Source: an uncultured Rhodospirillales bacterium
Lineage (GTDB): Bacteria > Pseudomonadota > Alphaproteobacteria > ATCC43930 > CGMCC-115725
Reading direction: 5' to 3'
DNA length: 64,000 nucleotides
Assembly (NCBI GenBank): GCA_903828515.1
Contig: CAIKMD010000003.1
Coordinates: 186,001 to 250,000, forward strand
This document shows positions 43,713-52,924 of the stretch, in pieces (position 1 is the first letter of the stretch; each line of letters begins with the position of its first letter). A program made the translations under genes and the position numbers. Under the pieces are notes generated by a model that saw only the letters and a program-made list of their open reading frames with translations, ran no database searches and had not been told where the DNA came from.

Positions 43713-45337
43713 GCCTGTCGCGCCGCGCCGAGTTTTGCGTTGCCGCTTTCGTGCTGGCGCTGGGTGTCGTGCTGCTCGGGCTGAGCGCGCCGTATCACGG
43801 CGAGTTCTGGTGGTCGGACGCGCCGCGCCATGCGTTGAACGGCGTGTTCGTCAAAGACTTCGTCGCGGCGATGCCGTGGCACGATCCGGTCGGCTATGCC
43901 ACGCGCTATTACCTGCAATATCCCGCGCTGACGATCCTGTTCTACCCGCCGCTGTTCTATGCGATCTCGGCGCCGTTCTATGCGGTGTTCGGCGTGTCGC
44001 ATCTGACCGCCCTCATCGTCGTGCTGCTGCACGACTTCGCCTTTGCCTTGGGGCTTTATGCGCTGACGCGGCGCTATTGCGGCGCCGGTGTTGCGATTGC
44101 CGTGGGGCTCGCGGGATTGGCAGCGCCGGGCATCGCGCTCTGGGCGCGGCAGATCATGCTCGAACTGCCGTCGCTGGCGTTCGTCGTGTGGGGTCTTTAT
44201 TTCCTGCGCCGCGCCGGCGACGACAAGCGGCCGTGGCTGCTTTATCTCGGCGCGTTCCTGTTGCTGTGCGCGGTCTATACCAAATTCACCGCGATCATTC
44301 TGGCGCCGGTGGCGGCTCTGATGCTGTTCGCGGCGGAAGGTCGGATGCTGTGGCGTTCGCGGCACAACTGGATCGTCGCGGCTTTGTTCGCCGTGGGCCT
44401 GGTGCCGGTGCTCATTCTCACCTGGAAATTCGGTCAGGCGAATGTCCAATCGGTGACCGGCATCGCCGACGCGCAGGTACAGCGGAACTCGCTCGCGGCC
44501 TATGGCTGGTACGCGATGCAATTGCCGGATCAGCTGTGGTGGCCGCTGCTGGTGGCTGCCGCGTTGTGGCCGGTGACGCTTATTGTCGGTTTGCGGAATA
44601 AGCTGGTCGAGCGCGCCGATCTCGTCTTGCTGTTCGGCTGGTTCGTTCTTGGTTACGTATTTTTCTCAGCGATCGATTTGAAAGAGGCGCGGCATTCGAC
44701 GCTGATCCTGCCGCCGTTACTGATCGCGGCGGGTCTCGCGATGGATCGGTTGATGCCGCGGCGCCTCGGCGGGATCGCGGCGCTTTGCGTGGTGGCCTTG
44801 ACCGCCGCGTTCACCGGGGCCGGTGCGCCGGTGCCCGAGGTCGGCGGCTATGCCGAAGCGGCGCAGTGGATCGCCAAGACCGTGCCGAAGGATTCGATCG
44901 TGTTGTTCTCGGGCAAGCGCGACGGTTCGTTCGTCTTCAATCTGCGCGCGCAAGCCGGGCGCGGCGACATCGCGACGATCCGCTCCGACAAGCTGCTGCT
45001 CGACGTCGCGGTGCGGCGCGAGTTGGGCGTGAAAGAGAAAGATCTCGACGAAGCGCAGATCGCGTCCATGCTCGACAAAAGCGGTGTGTCCTATGTCGTC
45101 GCGCAGAGCGATTTCTGGACCGATCTCGCCGCGATGGCGCGGCTGCAGAACGTCTTGCGCTCGGATCAGTTCGAGGAAGTAAAGCGCATCGTGATCATGG
45201 CCAATGTGCCGACCGAGGATACCGAATTGCGCATCTACAAGAATCGGCACCCGGTCGAGAGCAATGCGGCGTTGAGCATCAACCTGCCGATCATCGGTCG
45301 CAGCATCGAAGGCCAAGTCGGAAGCCAGCACGAGTAA
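43709..45337 (+). CDS. GT39/ArnT-like membrane glycosyltransferase
   Basis: 542 residues, with GTG start overlapping the previous stop. About ten hydrophobic helices. WWSDAPRHALNGVFVKDF (about 32-49) places an acidic D in the first periplasmic loop, the GT-C hallmark, and the C-terminal ~150 residues are soluble. GT-C enzymes use lipid-phosphate-linked sugars; coupling to a UbiA-type enzyme that could make a polyprenyl-phosphate sugar donor suggests a two-gene glycolipid or envelope pathway (inference). Confidence 0.8.
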   Translation: MSLSRRAEFCVAAFVLALGVVLLGLSAPYHGEFWWSDAPRHALNGVFVKDFVAAMPWHDPVGYATRYYLQYPALTILFYPPLFYAISAPFYAVFGVSHLTALIVVLLHDFAFALGLYALTRRYCGAGVAIAVGLAGLAAPGIALWARQIMLELPSLAFVVWGLYFLRRAGDDKRPWLLYLGAFLLLCAVYTKFTAIILAPVAALMLFAAEGRMLWRSRHNWIVAALFAVGLVPVLILTWKFGQANVQSVTGIADAQVQRNSLAAYGWYAMQLPDQLWWPLLVAAALWPVTLIVGLRNKLVERADLVLLFGWFVLGYVFFSAIDLKEARHSTLILPPLLIAAGLAMDRLMPRRLGGIAALCVVALTAAFTGAGAPVPEVGGYAEAAQWIAKTVPKDSIVLFSGKRDGSFVFNLRAQAGRGDIATIRSDKLLLDVAVRRELGVKEKDLDEAQIASMLDKSGVSYVVAQSDFWTDLAAMARLQNVLRSDQFEEVKRIVIMANVPTEDTELRIYKNRHPVESNAALSINLPIIGRSIEGQVGSQHE

Positions 45338-45359
45338 GCCTTGCTAGAGTGTCGCTCGG

Positions 45360-46697
45360 ATGACGAACGACACGATCTTTGCCTTGGCATCGGCACCGGG
45401 GCGCGCGGGTGTGGCGGTGGTGCGGGTTTCCGGACCCGGCGCCGTGGCGACCTTGCGCGACATGACGGGGAAGGTGCCGGTGCATCGCCACGTCGCGCAT
45501 GCGCGGTTCCGCGACCCGCAGACGGCCGAGACCATCGATGACGGCATCGCGCTCTATTTCGCCGCGCCCAACAGTTTCACCGGCGAAGACGTCGTCGAGC
45601 TGCAGCTTCATGGCGGTCGCGCCGTGCTCGACGCGATCTTCGCGGTGTTGTCGCGCCGCACCGGGTTTCGCGTGGCCGAGCCCGGCGAATTCACCCGCCG
45701 CGCCTTTCTCAACAACAAGCTCGACCTGACCGAAGCGGAGGCGATCGCGGATCTGGTCGACGCCGAGACATCGGCGCAACGACGCCAGGCGCTGCGTCAG
45801 CTTGCCGGGGAATTCGGGCGATTGTGCGAGGATTGGCGGGGGCGGCTCATTCGCGCCCAGGCTCGGCTCGAAGCCGAGATCGATTTTCCGGAGGAGGACG
45901 TGCCGCCGGCGCAATGGGAGGCGGCGCGGCGCGAGCTGAAGGCCCTGCGTGACGAGATCGCCGCCCACCTGAACGACAAGGGACGCGGCGAGCGGTTGCG
46001 CGAGGGCGTGTCGGTCGCGATCCTGGGCCCGCCGAACGCGGGAAAATCAAGCCTTATCAATATGTTGGCGCGGCGCGACGTGGCGATTACCTCGGCCATC
46101 GCCGGTACCACGCGGGACGTGATCGAGGTGGCGCTCGACCTCGGCGGTTATCCGGTGATCCTCGCGGATACGGCGGGTTTGCGTGCGAGCAGCGATGAAA
46201 TCGAGGAAGAGGGCGTGCGCCGTGCCCGTGCTCGGGCTGAATCGGCGGATTTGCGCTTGATCGTCGTCGACGCGGGAAAGCCGGAGGAAGCGGAGGCGGT
46301 GCGCGGCCTGATCGATGCCGGTGCCATCGTGGTCGCCAACAAGATCGATAAAACGGGGGAAACCGGCGTAATTTGGGCGGATTCGCTGAGTTCGGCGCCG
46401 GCCTCGCGCGTGTCGGTGGCAACCGGACAGGGAATCGATGCATTGATCGAGCGGCTGACCGAGGCGGTCGGCGACCGCCTGGCGCCGACGGCGGCACCCT
46501 TGGTGACACGGTCCCGGCATCGCCAAGGCCTCGAAGAGGCGGTAGCGGCGCTCGATCGGCTTGCCGAAGCCCGGTTACCGGAACTCGCGGCCGAGGATCT
46601 TCGTGCTGCCGCCCGCGGATTGGGCCGGATCACCGGCCGGGTCGATGTCGAGGACATGTTGGACGCCCTGTTTCGGGAGTTCTGTATCGGGAAATAG
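45360..46697 (+). CDS. mnmE: tRNA modification GTPase MnmE (TrmE)
   Basis: 445 residues. The N-terminal THF-binding domain begins NDTIFALASAPGRAGVAVVRVSG; the central GTPase has P-loop GPPNAGKSSLIN (about 222-233), the switch region with TTRDVIEV, and ADTAGLR. The C-terminus ends CIGK, where Cys is catalytic. With MnmG it makes (carboxymethyl)aminomethyluridine at wobble position 34. Its gene faces mnmG across a 299-bp gap. Confidence 0.97.
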   Translation: MTNDTIFALASAPGRAGVAVVRVSGPGAVATLRDMTGKVPVHRHVAHARFRDPQTAETIDDGIALYFAAPNSFTGEDVVELQLHGGRAVLDAIFAVLSRRTGFRVAEPGEFTRRAFLNNKLDLTEAEAIADLVDAETSAQRRQALRQLAGEFGRLCEDWRGRLIRAQARLEAEIDFPEEDVPPAQWEAARRELKALRDEIAAHLNDKGRGERLREGVSVAILGPPNAGKSSLINMLARRDVAITSAIAGTTRDVIEVALDLGGYPVILADTAGLRASSDEIEEEGVRRARARAESADLRLIVVDAGKPEEAEAVRGLIDAGAIVVANKIDKTGETGVIWADSLSSAPASRVSVATGQGIDALIERLTEAVGDRLAPTAAPLVTRSRHRQGLEEAVAALDRLAEARLPELAAEDLRAAARGLGRITGRVDVEDMLDALFREFCIGK

Positions 46698-46996
46698 CCG
46701 TGGCGGAACAAAACAGGATTTTTGTCGCGCCGACCACATTCCCTAGTGGTAGTTCTGGGAACGTCCCAAGCACGAATCGCCTTGTTTCATCTATATATTG
46801 AGCGCGCTTTGCGAGAAACGTGCGAAAAATTTGTGAGGAATTACTTGGGTCGTTTGTTAAGAAAAGATGAATATTAAATAAAGATAAAGATTAGTTTGCG
46901 GCGCCTCGGTCGAGGCCCCGGAATGTTTCACGTGAAACATCCGCGCCGGCCGCGCGCGGCTTTACACCCCGAGGGGGGCCTCATAGAGTGCCGTCC
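46698..46996. promoter_or_regulatory. mnmE-mnmG intergenic region: C-free AT-rich tract and parS
   Basis: 299 bp without a gene. The first half has small inverted repeats only. From 46853 to 46894 the plus strand is about 83% A+T with no C and contains three copies of AAAGAT (46863, 46880, 46886). On the minus strand these read ATCTTT-rich 13-mer-like repeats, similar in look to a DNA unwinding element, but no good DnaA box is nearby. It could simply be the mnmG promoter leader. A perfect parS follows at 46924-46939. Confidence 0.5.
46924..46939. other. parS: parS centromere site 1 (intergenic)
   Basis: TGTTTCACGTGAAACA, an exact 16-bp match to the universal ParB-binding parS palindrome, 58 bp before the mnmG start. 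The ParB encoded at 50287-51180 is the expected binder. Confidence 0.93.
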
Positions 46997-48853
46997 ATGC
47001 AGTTTTTCGATGTGATCGTGATCGGCGGCGGCCATGCCGGCTGCGAAGCCGCGGCGGCTTCCGCGCGATTGGGCGCCAAGACGCTGCTGCTCACGCATAA
47101 ACACGCCACGATCGGCGAAATGTCCTGCAATCCGGCGATTGGCGGGTTGGCCAAAGGGCATCTGGTCCGCGAGATCGACGCGCTGGATGGCGTTATGGCG
47201 CGAGTGACTGATCGCGCCGGCATTCAGTTTCGTATCCTCAATCGCAGCAAAGGCCCGGCGGTACGCGGACCGCGCGCCCAGGCCGATCGCAAGCTTTATC
47301 GCGAAGCCATGCAGGCGGTCCTGGCCGAGCAGGCCGATCTCGAAATCCGGGAGGCTGCCGCCGAGGATTTGCTGCTCGGTGCTGACGGCAGGGTGAGGGG
47401 CGTCGTCACCGCGACCGGCGAGGAGATCGGCGCCGCGAGCGTGGTCCTGACGACCGGCACGTTCCTGCGCGGCCTCATTCATATCGGCGAGGAAAAGATC
47501 CCGGCCGGCCGGGTCGGCGAGGCGCCGGCTTTGGGCCTGTCGGCGACCCTGGCGCGAGCGGGTTTCAAGCTGGGACGGCTCAAAACCGGCACGCCACCGC
47601 GGCTCGACGGCAAGACCATCGATTGGGCGGGGCTCGAAATCCAGCACGGCGACGACCCGCCGCCGCCGTTTTCCTTCCTGACCAAGGCGATCACGACGCC
47701 GCAGATCGCCTGCCATATCACCGGCACGACCGAAGCCGGCCACGCCCTGATCCGCGCCAATATCCACCGCGCGCCGATCTATTCCGGCCAGATCGAAGGC
47801 ACCGGACCGCGCTATTGCCCGTCGATCGAGGACAAGGTCGTCCGCTTTGCGGCCCGCGACCGGCACCAGATTTTCCTCGAGCCCGAGGGCCTCGACGACG
47901 ACACGGTCTATCCCAACGGGATTTCGACCTCGCTGCCGCGCGACGTTCAGGCCGACCTGCTGAAGACCATTCCGGGTCTCGAACACGCGGTGATGAAGCG
48001 GCCGGGCTATGCGATCGAATACGATTTCGTCGATGCGCGCGAATTGCGGCCGACGCTCGAGACCAAGCGGCTGGCCGGGCTGTTCTTCGCCGGCCAGATC
48101 AACGGCACCACCGGCTATGAGGAGGCGGCAGCCCAGGGCCTGGTCGCCGGCCTCAACGCGGCGCTGGCGGTCGGGGGCGGCGGAGAATTCGTGCTCGATC
48201 GGGCGAGTTCCTATATCGGCGTGCTGATCGACGATCTGGTCACGCGGGGTACCGAAGAGCCCTATCGGATGTTCACCTCGCGGGCGGAATACCGCCTGAT
48301 TCTGCGCGCGGATAACGCCGACCAGCGCCTGACGCCAAAGGGCATTGCGCTCGGCTGCGTCGGCACGGAGCGTGAAGAGGCGTTTACGGCCAAGGCTTCT
48401 GCCCTGGAATCGGGGCGCGCGCTGGCGAATTCGCTGCGCCTGAGCCCGTCGCAGCTTCAGGCGCGCGGCGTGGTGGTCAACGCCGATGGCATCGCCCGCT
48501 CGGCCGCCGATCTGCTGCGCCAGCCCGAGGTCGATTTCCCGCGCCTGATTGCGATCTGGCCGGAGCTTGCGGCGATCCCGGCGGATATCGCGGAGCAGAT
48601 CGAGATCGACGGGCGTTATGTCGGCTATATCGACCGCCAGGAGGCGGAAATCCGCGCCTTCCGCCGCGACGAAAACCTCACCCTGCCGCGCGATCTCGAT
48701 TACGCCGCGGTCGGCAGTCTATCGACCGAAATCCGCCAGAAGCTCAGCGCCGCCCGGCCCGAAAGCCTTGGCGCGGCGGCGCGCGTGTCGGGCGTCACGC
48801 CGGCGGCCTTGGTCGCCTTGCTTCGCTATGTGAAACGGAGCGAGGCGGCATGA
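46997..48853 (+). CDS. mnmG: tRNA uridine-5-carboxymethylaminomethyl modification enzyme MnmG (GidA)
   Basis: 618 residues, FAD-dependent partner of MnmE. FAD-binding [21 protein letters not shown] (about 6-26) and the signatures [24 protein letters not shown] and [20 protein letters not shown] are present. ATG at 46997 used; an in-frame GTG three codons earlier (46988) is an alternative. It overlaps rsmG by 4 bp. Confidence 0.97.
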   Translation: MQFFDVIVIGGGHAGCEAAAASARLGAKTLLLTHKHATIGEMSCNPAIGGLAKGHLVREIDALDGVMARVTDRAGIQFRILNRSKGPAVRGPRAQADRKLYREAMQAVLAEQADLEIREAAAEDLLLGADGRVRGVVTATGEEIGAASVVLTTGTFLRGLIHIGEEKIPAGRVGEAPALGLSATLARAGFKLGRLKTGTPPRLDGKTIDWAGLEIQHGDDPPPPFSFLTKAITTPQIACHITGTTEAGHALIRANIHRAPIYSGQIEGTGPRYCPSIEDKVVRFAARDRHQIFLEPEGLDDDTVYPNGISTSLPRDVQADLLKTIPGLEHAVMKRPGYAIEYDFVDARELRPTLETKRLAGLFFAGQINGTTGYEEAAAQGLVAGLNAALAVGGGGEFVLDRASSYIGVLIDDLVTRGTEEPYRMFTSRAEYRLILRADNADQRLTPKGIALGCVGTEREEAFTAKASALESGRALANSLRLSPSQLQARGVVVNADGIARSAADLLRQPEVDFPRLIAIWPELAAIPADIAEQIEIDGRYVGYIDRQEAEIRAFRRDENLTLPRDLDYAAVGSLSTEIRQKLSAARPESLGAAARVSGVTPAALVALLRYVKRSEAA

Positions 48854-49497
48854 ACGCACCCGCCGCCAGTCAGGTCCGACCGATCCGGGCCGCGCTCGAC
48901 GCGACCGGTTTCGCCCGGGTGACCGGTGTTTCACGTGAAACATTGGATCGGCTCGTCGTCTATGTCGATCTGCTCACCGCCTGGAACCAGCGGATCAACC
49001 TGGTCGGCCGGAACACGATCGGCGACATCTGGCGCCGGCACATTCTTGACTGTGCGCAGCTTCATAAGCTCCTGCCGCGCGGCACGCGGGTGCTGGTCGA
49101 TCTGGGTTCGGGGGCGGGGCTGCCCGGCCTGATCCTGGCCGCGATGGGAATCGAGGGTGTCCACCTCGTCGAGTCCGATCAGCGCAAATGCGCCTTCCTG
49201 CGCGAGGCGGCGCGGGTGATGGGCGTGACGGTGCAAATCCATGCCCAGCGGATCGAGGATGTTACCGGTTTCGCGGCCGGCGCGGTGACCGCACGGGCGC
49301 TGGCACCTCTCGATCAACTAATTGATTTATCTAAGAAATTCTCAACGCCCCAGACCGTGTTCCTGTTTCTCAAGGGCGAGTCCGCCGAGGTCGAGCTGGC
49401 GGCCGCGCAGGTGAGCGGCACGCTCAAGGCCGAACTGCTGCCGAGCCGCTCTGACCCGGCCGGCCGCATTGTCCGCATCGAGGCGACCCATGGCTGA
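48850..49497 (+). CDS. rsmG: 16S rRNA (guanine527-N7)-methyltransferase RsmG (GidB)
   Basis: 215 residues with SAM-binding [18 protein letters not shown] (about 80-97), [19 protein letters not shown] and [14 protein letters not shown]. The segment VSRETLDRL at residues 27-35 is encoded by an exact parS palindrome, so coding and centromere functions share DNA. The start overlaps the mnmG stop; the 3' end overlaps parA by 8 bp. Confidence 0.96.
   Translation: MNAPAASQVRPIRAALDATGFARVTGVSRETLDRLVVYVDLLTAWNQRINLVGRNTIGDIWRRHILDCAQLHKLLPRGTRVLVDLGSGAGLPGLILAAMGIEGVHLVESDQRKCAFLREAARVMGVTVQIHAQRIEDVTGFAAGAVTARALAPLDQLIDLSKKFSTPQTVFLFLKGESAEVELAAAQVSGTLKAELLPSRSDPAGRIVRIEATHG
48927..48942. other. 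parS: parS centromere site 2 (inside rsmG)
   Basis: Exact TGTTTCACGTGAAACA within rsmG codons 26-31, 2.0 kb from site 1 and 1.3 kb upstream of parB. Confidence 0.93.
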
Positions 49498-50290
49498 GGC
49501 GCGGATCATCTCGATCGTCAACCAGAAGGGTGGGGTCGGCAAGACGACCACGGCGGTCAATCTCGCGACCGCGCTGGCGGCGGCGGGCGAACATGTCCTG
49601 CTGATCGATCTCGATCCGCAGGGCAATGCCTCGACCGGCCTCGGCATTCCGCGCAACGCGCGCAACGTCACCTCCTATGAAGTTCTCTCGGGCGAACAGA
49701 CCTTGGCATCGGCGATTGTCGCGACCGCGGTGCCACGTCTCGCCGTGGTGCCGGCCTCGGTCGAACTGGCCGGCGCCGAGCTTGAACTCGTCGATCTGAC
49801 GCGCCGCGAATATCGCCTCGCCGATGCGCTGAAGGGTATCGCGCTGCCTTACGATCATGTCCTGATCGATTGTCCGCCGTCGCTCGGGCTGCTGACGCTC
49901 AACGCGCTGTGCGCCTCGCACGCGGTGCTGGTCCCGCTGCAATGCGAGTTCTATGCGCTCGAAGGGCTCTCGCATCTGGTGAAGACGATCGAGCGGGTGA
50001 AGCGCCATCTCAATCCCGGTCTCGAAATCCAGGGCGTGGTGCTGACCATGTTCGACAAGCGCAACAATCTCTCGGATTCGGTTTCGGCCGACGTGCGCGC
50101 GCATTTCGGCGACAAGGTCTACGACACGGTGATCCCGCGCAACGTGCGCATCTCGGAAGCGCCGTCGCACGGCAAGCCGGTCCTGCTCTATGATTTTCGC
50201 TGCCCGGGTGCGCAAGCCTATGTGCATCTCGCCAGCGAGGTGCTGAAACGCGAACGCTCGATCATCCTGCACATGGCGGAGCCGCAATGA
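49490..50290 (+). CDS. parA: Chromosome partition ATPase ParA
   Basis: 266 residues, Soj/ParA type without N-terminal DNA-binding extension. Deviant Walker A NQKGGVGKTTTAVNLA (about 11-26), LLIDLDPQGNAS (Walker A'), HVLIDCPPSLGLLTLNAL (Walker B). It moves ParB-parS complexes along the nucleoid. The ATG at 49490 overlaps the end of rsmG; the stop overlaps parB. Confidence 0.97.
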   Translation: MAEARIISIVNQKGGVGKTTTAVNLATALAAAGEHVLLIDLDPQGNASTGLGIPRNARNVTSYEVLSGEQTLASAIVATAVPRLAVVPASVELAGAELELVDLTRREYRLADALKGIALPYDHVLIDCPPSLGLLTLNALCASHAVLVPLQCEFYALEGLSHLVKTIERVKRHLNPGLEIQGVVLTMFDKRNNLSDSVSADVRAHFGDKVYDTVIPRNVRISEAPSHGKPVLLYDFRCPGAQAYVHLASEVLKRERSIILHMAEPQ

Positions 50291-51180
50291 GTGACGAGGC
50301 GCGTCCGCGCAATGCGGGCAGGGGATTGGGACGCGGCCTCTCGGCGCTGTTCGGCGACGATGACGACAGCGCCAACAGCAAGGCGCCGCGCAAGGATACG
50401 CAGACGCTGGCGATCGAATTGCTGCATCCCGGCCGGTTTCAACCGCGGCGGAATTTCGATGACGACAGCATGAAGACGCTGGCCGATTCGGTGCGCGCGC
50501 AGGGAATTCTTCAGCCGATCCTGGTGCGGCGCAGCCCCGGCAATGCTAACACCTACGAGATCCTCGCCGGCGAGCGGCGCTGGCGCGCCGCGCAGTTGGC
50601 GCAGTTGCACGAGGTTCCGGTCGTCATACGCGAGATCGGCGACCGCGAGGCCTCCGAGATCGCGCTCGTGGAAAACATCCAGCGCCAGGACCTCAACGCG
50701 ATCGAGGAAGCACAGGGCTACAAGCGCCTGATCGACGAGTTCAAACATACGCAAGAGGCGTTGGCCCAGGCCGTCGGCAAAAGCCGCAGCCACATCGCCA
50801 ACACGCTGCGCCTTCTGACCTTGCCGGCCGAGGTGCAGGCATTGATCGACGACGGCACGTTGAGCGCCGGTCACGCGCGCACGCTCATCGGCGCGCGCGA
50901 TGCGATGGAAATCGCCAAGATCGTGGTGGAGATGGGCCTGAGCGTGCGCCAGACCGAGGACTATGTCCGCACGCAGAACGCGGCGCCGGCCGACAAGGCC
51001 GGTCCCGCACGCGTGCAGACCAAGGACCCCAATGTCGCCGCGCTCGAACGCGAGCTGCGCGAATTGCTCGGCCTCAAAGTGACGATCGCCACCGACGCCA
51101 AGGGCGGCACGCTGTCGATGCGCTACAACACGCTCGATCAGCTCGACGACGTGCTGGCGAAGTTGCGGGCGGGGAAATAA
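50287..51180 (+). CDS. parB: Chromosome partition CTPase ParB
   Basis: 297 residues. N-terminal ParB/Srx CTPase domain with GRFQPRRNFD, GERRWRAAQLA and ENIQRQDLNAIEEAQGYK (box III). The helix-turn-helix QEALAQAVGKSRSHIANTLRLL (about 157-178) binds parS; the C-terminal dimerisation domain follows a linker. Two perfect parS sites occur within 3.4 kb upstream. Confidence 0.97.
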   Translation: MSDEARPRNAGRGLGRGLSALFGDDDDSANSKAPRKDTQTLAIELLHPGRFQPRRNFDDDSMKTLADSVRAQGILQPILVRRSPGNANTYEILAGERRWRAAQLAQLHEVPVVIREIGDREASEIALVENIQRQDLNAIEEAQGYKRLIDEFKHTQEALAQAVGKSRSHIANTLRLLTLPAEVQALIDDGTLSAGHARTLIGARDAMEIAKIVVEMGLSVRQTEDYVRTQNAAPADKAGPARVQTKDPNVAALERELRELLGLKVTIATDAKGGTLSMRYNTLDQLDDVLAKLRAGK

Positions 51181-51307
51181 GCCCGGCGCATCTCGGCTTT
51201 TGCGGGCGGGCAAGCGTCATGTCGACGAAGCCTGGCGCCGGCTGGCGATGCTGTGCCCGACGAGCCTAAGAGAGGCGCGGCTCAAGTCCGGCCCTGATCC
51301 CGATGGG

Positions 51308-51336
51308 TTGACAAATGTATGTACAAATCGTATAAA
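51308..51336 (+). promoter_or_regulatory. Near-consensus promoter of the brnTA module with internal palindrome
   Basis: TTGACA (51308-51313), 17 bp, TATAAA (51331-51336). The spacer contains TGTA-TG-TACA (51317-51326), a likely binding site for the BrnA repressor. The toxin ATG is only 8 bp beyond the -10 box, so the mRNA would be leaderless or nearly so. Confidence 0.65.
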
Positions 51337-51344
51337 GCGAAACG

Positions 51345-51659
51345 ATGGATTTCGCCTTCGCCGGGTTCGATTGGGACGAGGGAAACCGCGATAAGTGCCA
51401 GATGCACGGTGTCGCGCTTGCCGCGATCGAAAGCCTGTTTTACGGATCGCTCGCCGTGTTTCCCGATCTCGTGCATTCGAGGGTCGAGGAACGGTTCAAG
51501 GCGGTCGGATGGACGGCGGAGGGGCGCGGCGTGTTGATCGTGTTCACGATGCGAAAGAAGGCGAGCGGTATTTTCATCCGCCCGGTCAGCGCCCGCTACA
51601 TGCACCGGAAGGAGGTCGCGTATTATGAAAAAGAAACTGCCACGCCTGCGAAGCGATAA
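51345..51659 (+). CDS. brnT: BrnT-like toxin (RNase-fold)
   Basis: 104 residues. AGFDWDEGNRDKCQMHGVALAAIESLF (about 6-32) is the BrnT start (F-x-W-D...K...HGV), with ERFKAVGWTAEGRGVLIVFTMR and RPVSARYMHRKEVAYYEKE completing the fold. BrnT toxins inhibit translation as RNases. It lacks a Shine-Dalgarno, consistent with a leaderless message. It overlaps brnA by 35 bp and lies between parB and convergent holA, an insertion in an otherwise conserved neighbourhood. Confidence 0.8.
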   Translation: MDFAFAGFDWDEGNRDKCQMHGVALAAIESLFYGSLAVFPDLVHSRVEERFKAVGWTAEGRGVLIVFTMRKKASGIFIRPVSARYMHRKEVAYYEKETATPAKR

Positions 51660-51885
51660 GGAAGCGGAGGCGTTCGTCGCCAACTCCGACCTGACGCAAT
51701 ACGATCTGTCGGGGTTGCGGATGGTACGCTTTGAGTTTCAGCCGAAGAGCGAGCGGGTCAACATGCGCCTGCCGGGACCTTTGCTGGACGCTGTGAAGGC
51801 GAAGGCCGCCAAGGCGGGGGTTCCCTATCAGCGCTTCATCCGCCAAGCACTCGAAACCGCTGTCCAGCCGCGCAAGGGTTCTTAA
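51625..51885 (+). CDS. brnA: BrnA/CopG-type antitoxin
   Basis: 86 residues with a strong AGGAGG 9 nt upstream. The C-terminal half ERVNMRLPGPLLDAVKAKAAKAGVPYQRFIRQALE is a ribbon-helix-helix-like DNA-binding module; the N-terminal half probably wraps the toxin. It likely represses the operon through the promoter palindrome (family knowledge plus inference). Confidence 0.78.
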   Translation: MKKKLPRLRSDKEAEAFVANSDLTQYDLSGLRMVRFEFQPKSERVNMRLPGPLLDAVKAKAAKAGVPYQRFIRQALETAVQPRKGS

Positions 51886-51888
51886 GGC

Positions 51889-52923
51889 CTAGCGCCGCGC
51901 CTTCGCCATCTGCGCGCCGCGCGCGATGCGCAGGAGTGCCGCGCGGCAAATCGTTTCCGCCGGCAGGCCGGTGGTCTTCGATTGCGCTTCGGCTTCGTTG
52001 AGCGCGGTCATCGCGGCTTCGGCGCGCGCCGGCGGCCAGAGCCGCAATTGCTGGCGGAAGCGATCGACCAGCTTGAAGAACAACGGGGGGCGAAATTTCA
52101 GCGCGTCTTCCTCGAGTGCGCCGGCGCGGATGCGCGACCCGGCGAGATGCAGTCGCTGAAAGTGCCGTAACTCGGCGCGCAGCAACGCGACGGCCTGGGC
52201 ACCCTCGCCGAACGCCCGATTGAGCGCGCGTTCCAGTTGCGGTGTGTTGCCGTCGGCGGCGGCGAACACGACTTCGTCGACGGTCAGTTCGGCGCTGTCG
52301 CCGACGCTGGCGATTGCCGCCTCCTCGTCGACCGTGCCGCCGTCGCCGGCGTACAGCGCGAGCTTCTCGATCTCTTGCCGGCTGATGCCCCGATCGCCGC
52401 CGAGATGGAGGCTCAGATACTGCATCGCCGCCGGGGCGATCTTGATGTTGCGGGCCGCCATGATCTCGCGCGCAAGTTCGGCGATCTCGCGCGGGCCGTC
52501 GAGATAGCAGGCGATGGCGACCGCGTCCTTGGCGCCCTCGAATGCCTTGCGCAGACTCGAGCGCGGGCTCAGATCGCCGCTTTCGACGACGACGAACGCA
52601 TCGCCCGGCGGCGGCGCCTTGAAGAATTGCGCGAAAATCGTGCCGACGCCGTCATCGGCGTCGCGCACCCGTACCAGCCGCCGGCCGCCGGTGAGACTCA
52701 TGCTCGATGCCTCGTCGTTGAGGCGCGCGGCATCGCTGCTGACGGATTTGGCGTCGAGATCGGCGACGCGGAACGGATCGTCGAGATCGGGGCAGATCGC
52801 GGCGGCGATCTTTCCGGCGCGCTCGCGCACCAGACCGGCATCGGGCCCATAAATCAGCGCCGCGCGTGTGCCCGCATCGGGCGATTTCAGATAGGCCGCC
52901 AGTTTTGCCGGTGGGAGCTTCAC
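51889..52923 (-). CDS. holA: DNA polymerase III delta subunit
   Basis: 344 residues, clamp-loader delta subunit. The start VKLPPAKLAAYLKSPDAGTRAALIYGPDAGLVRERA is typical of alphaproteobacterial HolA (GTG at 52923). LSLHLGGDRGISRQEIEKLALYAG (about 177-200) is the other conserved block. It begins 1 bp after the lptE stop. Operon: leuS-lptE-holA. Confidence 0.92.
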   Translation of the reverse strand: MKLPPAKLAAYLKSPDAGTRAALIYGPDAGLVRERAGKIAAAICPDLDDPFRVADLDAKSVSSDAARLNDEASSMSLTGGRRLVRVRDADDGVGTIFAQFFKAPPPGDAFVVVESGDLSPRSSLRKAFEGAKDAVAIACYLDGPREIAELAREIMAARNIKIAPAAMQYLSLHLGGDRGISRQEIEKLALYAGDGGTVDEEAAIASVGDSAELTVDEVVFAAADGNTPQLERALNRAFGEGAQAVALLRAELRHFQRLHLAGSRIRAGALEEDALKFRPPLFFKLVDRFRQQLRLWPPARAEAAMTALNEAEAQSKTTGLPAETICRAALLRIARGAQMAKARR

Positions 52924-52924
52924 G

